Positions 51,068-54,164 of a stretch of DNA of 54,164 bases are shown here, one piece after another (position 1 is the stretch's first letter; each line of letters begins with the position of its first letter). Below the pieces are notes generated by a model. That model ran no database searches, had not been told where the DNA came from, and saw only the letters and a program-made list of their open reading frames with translations. Origin of the DNA: Pseudomonadota bacterium (lineage in GTDB: Bacteria > Pseudomonadota > Gammaproteobacteria > Steroidobacterales > Steroidobacteraceae); NCBI GenBank assembly GCA_023433465.1, contig JAEZCR010000131.1, positions 1 through 54,164 on the forward strand, given 5' to 3'. Position numbers and translations under genes: made by a program.

Positions 51068-51092
51068 GGGGACGGACTTCAAGTCCGTCCCC
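51068..51092. repeat. GGGGACGGACTT inverted repeat, element F
   Basis: GGGGACGGACTT, one C, then its exact reverse complement: 12-bp arms with a single-base centre. Lies 11 nt beyond the coxC stop and 11 nt before the intrinsic terminator stem. It shares the GGGGAC head with copies A-E but is otherwise distinct. May assist termination or mRNA 3' stability. Confidence 0.8.
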
Positions 51093-51103
51093 AAGCTACC
51101 GTG

Positions 51104-51982
51104 TCAGATCCAGTAGACGAACACGAACAGTCCCAACCAGACCACGTCGACGAAGTGCCAGTACCAGGCAACCGCTTCGAACGCGAAATGGCGCTCGGGT
51201 GTGAAGTGACCCTTCATCGTGCGCAACCAGATGCACAACAGCATGATCGCGCCGAGCGTCACGTGGAAACCGTGGAACCCGGTGAGCATGAAGAACGTGG
51301 AGCCGTAGATGCCGGTGCCGAGCTGCAGGCCGAGGTGGTTGTACGCCTCGCCGTACTCGTGCGCCTGGAGATACACGAACAGGAAGCCCAGCAGGAACGT
51401 CAGCGCCAGGAAGATGTTGAGCACGGCGCGCTTGTTGGCGCGCAGCGCGTGGTGGGCGATCGTCACCGTCACACCCGACAGCAGCAGGATGATGGTGTTG
51501 ATCGCCGGCAGGCCGAACGCCGGGATGATGTCGAACGTGCCGTCCTCACGCGGGCCGAGACGATTCGGGCCGCTGGTCGGCCACGCGTTCTCGAAGCCGG
51601 GATGCAGCAGCTCGTTGCCGATGACCTTCGTGCCTTCGCCGCCGAGCCACGGCACCGACAGCGTGCGCGCGTAAAACAGCGCGCCGAAGAACGCGGCGAA
51701 GAACATCACTTCGGAGAAGATGAACCACATCATTCCCATGCGGAACGAGCGGTCGACGTCGAGCCCGTAGACGCCGCGCTGGTTCTCGTCGATCACGTCC
51801 CCGAACCAGCCGACGAACATGTACACGACGAGGGCGAAGCCCGGCAGCATCACCCACGCGCCCGTCCAGTGGTTGAGCAGCGAGATGGCGCCGAGCAGCA
51901 GCGCGAAAAACGAGAACGAGCCGATGATCGGCCACTTGCTTTCGTGAGGGACGTAATAGTTACCGGCGTGTTCTGCGCTCAT
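51104..51982 (-). CDS. coxC: Cytochrome c oxidase subunit III
   Basis: 292 residues, seven helices. Contains WPIIGSFSFFALLLGAI, MMWFIFSEVMFFAAFFGALFY, and the C-terminal HFTPERHFAFEAVAWYWHFVDVVWLGLFVFVYW that defines subunit III. Membrane subunit of the aa3 terminal oxidase. Long loop after the third helix (about 125-160) as in bacterial forms. Last gene of the minus-strand transcript, ended by the terminator at 51029. Confidence 0.97.
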   Translation of the reverse strand: MSAEHAGNYYVPHESKWPIIGSFSFFALLLGAISLLNHWTGAWVMLPGFALVVYMFVGWFGDVIDENQRGVYGLDVDRSFRMGMMWFIFSEVMFFAAFFGALFYARTLSVPWLGGEGTKVIGNELLHPGFENAWPTSGPNRLGPREDGTFDIIPAFGLPAINTIILLLSGVTVTIAHHALRANKRAVLNIFLALTFLLGFLFVYLQAHEYGEAYNHLGLQLGTGIYGSTFFMLTGFHGFHVTLGAIMLLCIWLRTMKGHFTPERHFAFEAVAWYWHFVDVVWLGLFVFVYWI

Positions 51983-51998
51983 GAGTTGGTCCTGGGTG

Positions 51999-52553
51999 CT
52001 AGTTCAACGAGCCCACTCGCGTGAACTCATCATAAAAAGTGTACGAAAGAGTGATCCGATCGACCGAGCGCGGTAGCGCGGGATCGATCACGAAGCGCAC
52101 GGCCATCGGCCGCTCTTCGTTCGCCGCGAAGTGCTGCGGCGTGAAACAGAAGCATTCGGTCTTGCGGAAGTAGCCCGCGGCCCGGCCCGGCGCGATGTTC
52201 GGAATCGCCTGGGCGGTGGTGTCGTGTCCCGTGAGGTTCTTCGCGACGAACTCCGTCGCGTAGAGCCGGCCCGGGTTCACCTTCATCGAGGCGACGAGCG
52301 GGCGGAACTCCCAGTTGCCCACCGAAGGCAGGTCGGTCACGAATTCGACCGTGACCAGGCGGGACTCGTCCGGCGCCTCGACGACGTCGCGCTGCTCGAC
52401 GAGCGCGCGCTGGTTGCCGAAGCCGGTCATCTCGCAGAGCACGTCGTACAGCGGCACCAGCGCGAAGCCGAACGCGAAGCTGCCCGCCGCGAAGCCGAGC
52501 AGCTTCAGCGTGAGGCGCTTGTTCTCGTTCGTTCTGGCGACCGGCTCGCTCAT
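51999..52553 (-). CDS. ctaG: Cytochrome c oxidase assembly protein (Cox11/CtaG)
   Basis: 184 residues. N-terminal membrane helix (LLGFAAGSFAFGFALVPLYDVLCEMTGFG) and a periplasmic immunoglobulin-like domain with FRKTECFCFTPQHFAANEE, whose CxC (CFC) is the copper-delivery motif. Inserts CuB into subunit I. Between coxA and coxC, as is usual, 16 nt upstream of coxC. Confidence 0.96.
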   Translation of the reverse strand: MSEPVARTNENKRLTLKLLGFAAGSFAFGFALVPLYDVLCEMTGFGNQRALVEQRDVVEAPDESRLVTVEFVTDLPSVGNWEFRPLVASMKVNPGRLYATEFVAKNLTGHDTTAQAIPNIAPGRAAGYFRKTECFCFTPQHFAANEERPMAVRFVIDPALPRSVDRITLSYTFYDEFTRVGSLN

Positions 52554-52557
52554 ACGA

Positions 52558-52698
52558 TCAGCCCGCCTTGGTCACCGACATCACGATGAACGCGATGTAG
52601 AACGACAGCGCGACGAGGCCGAGCACGATGGCCGAACGGCGCGCCTTCGCGCGCCGCTCGCTCACTTCCTGTGGAGTCATTTCCGGTCGGGGGCTCAT
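52558..52698 (-). CDS. Small cytochrome oxidase assembly-type membrane protein
   Basis: 46 residues: MTPQEVSERRAKARR leads into one membrane helix (IVLGLVALSFYIAFIVMSVT). Such short single-span proteins between coxA and ctaG are annotated as cytochrome oxidase small assembly proteins in related proteobacteria. ATG at 52698; an internal ATG (residue 7) could be the true start. Sits 5 nt after coxA and 4 nt before ctaG in transcription order. Confidence 0.72.
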   Translation of the reverse strand: MSPRPEMTPQEVSERRAKARRSAIVLGLVALSFYIAFIVMSVTKAG

Positions 52699-52703
52699 GT
52701 CGC

Positions 52704-54164
52704 TCAGTGCTGCACGCCGCGCGCGACGACTTCGCGGGACGGTGGAGTGGTCCAGCTATGGTACGGCGGGGGCGAGCTGAGCTCCCACTCGAGACCCTTC
52801 GCACCATCCCACGAGCGGCCTTCCGCCTTCGAGCCCGACTTCACGCACTTCCAGATGATGTACGGGAAGAGCAGCTGCGAGAGGCCGAAGCCGAACGCGC
52901 CGATCGAGGACACCATGTTCCAGTCCGCGAACTGCGTGGAGTAGTCAGGGATGCGGCGCGGCATGCCCGCGAGGCCCAGGAAGTGCTGGGGGAAGAACAG
53001 CACGTTCACGAAGATCGCCGACAGCCAGAAGTGCAGCTTGCCGAGCTTCTCGTCGTACATCTTGCCGGTCCACTTCGGCAGCCAGTAATACACGCCGGCC
53101 ATGATCGCGAACACCGCGCCGGGGACGAGCACGTAGTGGAAGTGCGCCACCACGAAGTACGTGTCGTGATACTGGAAGTCCGCCGGGACGACCGCGAGCA
53201 TGAGGCCGGAGAAGCCGCCGATCGTGAACAGGAACAGGAACGCGAGCGCGAACAGCATCGGGGTCTCGAACGTCAGCGAGCCCTTCCACATCGTCGCGGT
53301 CCAGTTGAACACCTTCACGCCCGTGGGGATGGAAATCAGCATCGTCGAGAGCGTGAAGAACAGCTGCCCGGCGAGCGGCATGCCCACGGTGAACATGTGG
53401 TGCGCCCACACGATGAAGGACAGGAACGCGATGGCCGCCGTTGCGTAGACCATCGCGTCGTAGCCGAACAGCGGCTTGCGCGAGAACGCCGGGATGATCT
53501 CCGAGATGATGCCGAAGGCCGGCAGGATCAGGATGTACACCTCGGGGTGTCCGAAGAACCAGAAGATGTGCTGGAACATCACCGGGTCGCCGCCGCCCGA
53601 CGCCGAGAAGAACGTCGTCGCGAAGAAATGATCGGTGAGCAGCATCGTCACGGCGCCGGCAAGGACCGGCATCGTCGCGATCAGAAGATAGGCCGTGATC
53701 AGCCAGCTCCAGCAGAAGAGCGGCATGTTCAGCAGGCCGACGCCCGGCGCGCGCATGTTCATGATCGTGACGACCACGTTGATGGAGCCGAGGATCGAGC
53801 TCGCGCCCATCAGGTGGATTGCGAAGATGGCCATCGGGAACGCATCGCCCGTCTGCAGCGACAGCGGCGGATACAGCGTCCAGCCGCCGGCCGGCGCGCC
53901 GCCCGGGACGAACAGCGTCGACAGCAGCAGCGTGAACGCGAACGGCAGGATCCAGAACGAGAAGTTGTTCAGACGCGGCAGCGCCATGTCGGGCGCGCCC
54001 ACCTGCATCGGGATCATCCAGTTCGCGAGACCCGTCCACGCCGGCATCACCGCGCCGAAGATCATGATCAGCGCGTGCATCGTCGTCATCGAGTTGAAGA
54101 ACTGCGGATCGACGAGTTGCAGGCCGGGCTGGAAGAGCTCCGCGCGGATGACGAGGGCCATGAG
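52704..54164 (-). CDS. coxA: Cytochrome c oxidase subunit I (partial; N-terminus beyond window)
   Basis: 487 residues present; the frame stays open to the window end, so the first 40-50 residues are missing. Heme-copper oxidase features: ALVIRAELFQPG, ALIMIFGAVMPAW, FFGHPEVYILILPAFG with the CuB His and cross-linked Tyr, AHHMFTVGM with two further CuB His, HDTYFVVAHFHYVL with the heme a/a3 His. It carries heme a, heme a3 and CuB and pumps protons. coxB is expected upstream, outside the window. Confidence 0.97.
   Translation of the reverse strand, partial: LMALVIRAELFQPGLQLVDPQFFNSMTTMHALIMIFGAVMPAWTGLANWMIPMQVGAPDMALPRLNNFSFWILPFAFTLLLSTLFVPGGAPAGGWTLYPPLSLQTGDAFPMAIFAIHLMGASSILGSINVVVTIMNMRAPGVGLLNMPLFCWSWLITAYLLIATMPVLAGAVTMLLTDHFFATTFFSASGGGDPVMFQHIFWFFGHPEVYILILPAFGIISEIIPAFSRKPLFGYDAMVYATAAIAFLSFIVWAHHMFTVGMPLAGQLFFTLSTMLISIPTGVKVFNWTATMWKGSLTFETPMLFALAFLFLFTIGGFSGLMLAVVPADFQYHDTYFVVAHFHYVLVPGAVFAIMAGVYYWLPKWTGKMYDEKLGKLHFWLSAIFVNVLFFPQHFLGLAGMPRRIPDYSTQFADWNMVSSIGAFGFGLSQLLFPYIIWKCVKSGSKAEGRSWDGAKGLEWELSSPPPYHSWTTPPSREVVARGVQH

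Overview
The window is a contiguous, densely coded, high-GC bacterial chromosome segment. It begins just upstream of rpmH and ends inside coxA. The order rpmH-rnpA-yidD-yidC-mnmE, the 578-residue YidC with a large periplasmic domain, the TrkAH system, and the Cox11/SURF1/CtaA/CtaB set of an aa3 oxidase all fit a Gammaproteobacterium, most likely of the Xanthomonadales/Nevskiales/Steroidobacter-like branch. The lineage is an inference from gene content; no rRNA is present. rpmH-rnpA usually lies beside dnaA, so the left edge is probably close to the replication origin.

Layout. 1-4.4 kb: ribosomal protein L34, RNase P protein, membrane-insertion genes, MnmE, and a small HExxH-like protein. 4.4-8.2 kb (minus): an ABC-2 exporter pair with a secreted alpha/beta hydrolase, then a small periplasmic protein. 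8.3-12.3 kb: mnmG coupled to a lipoprotein peptide-binding protein, then a coiled-coil ORF. 12.3-20.1 kb: DUF885 peptidase, a degenerate CheD-like protein, a CBS protein, trkA-trkH, rhomboid protease and a small secreted protein. 20.1-25.3 kb: uvrD-pyrF, AI-2E transporter and small hypotheticals. 25.3-35.5 kb: accessory metabolism and detoxification (EamA, VOC, two GST-like proteins, LysR, ABM, DoxX, CYTH, two GFA proteins, DUF423, flavin split-barrel protein, DUF3703, GloB). 35.5-40.1 kb: MASE1-PAS histidine kinase, S41 lipoprotein peptidase, dodecin and a hypothetical. 40.1-43.7 kb: ctaB, ctaA, SCO-like, surf1 and the divergent DUF2909 gene. 43.7-51.0 kb: asd, a hypothetical, M28 peptidase, lgt, leuA and a PanE-like reductase. 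51.0-54.2 kb: coxC, ctaG, a small assembly protein and coxA (cut by the edge). The aa3 oxidase cluster is therefore split in two by the asd-to-panE block.

Three things stand out. (1) Two amino-acid biosynthesis genes are preceded by short leader peptides built of the codons expected for attenuation. Upstream of asd there is a complete four-segment attenuator: a Lys/Thr/Ile-rich 23-codon peptide, mutually exclusive 1:2, 2:3 and 3:4 hairpins, and an intrinsic terminator. Upstream of leuA there is a 26-codon peptide with a run of four Leu codons and six Leu in eight residues, followed by alternative stems but no obvious U-tract terminator. (2) A family of inverted repeats whose arms begin GGGGACAG occurs four times, with two or more related elements. 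They sit almost exactly at gene 3' ends, several times as TAA-ATC-GGGGACAG, and one copy writes the last codons of lgt. (3) A CheD-fold protein has lost the expected catalytic Cys. No CRISPR array, prophage, integrase, transposase, rRNA or tRNA was recognised, and no gene-free stretch exceeds 300 bases.
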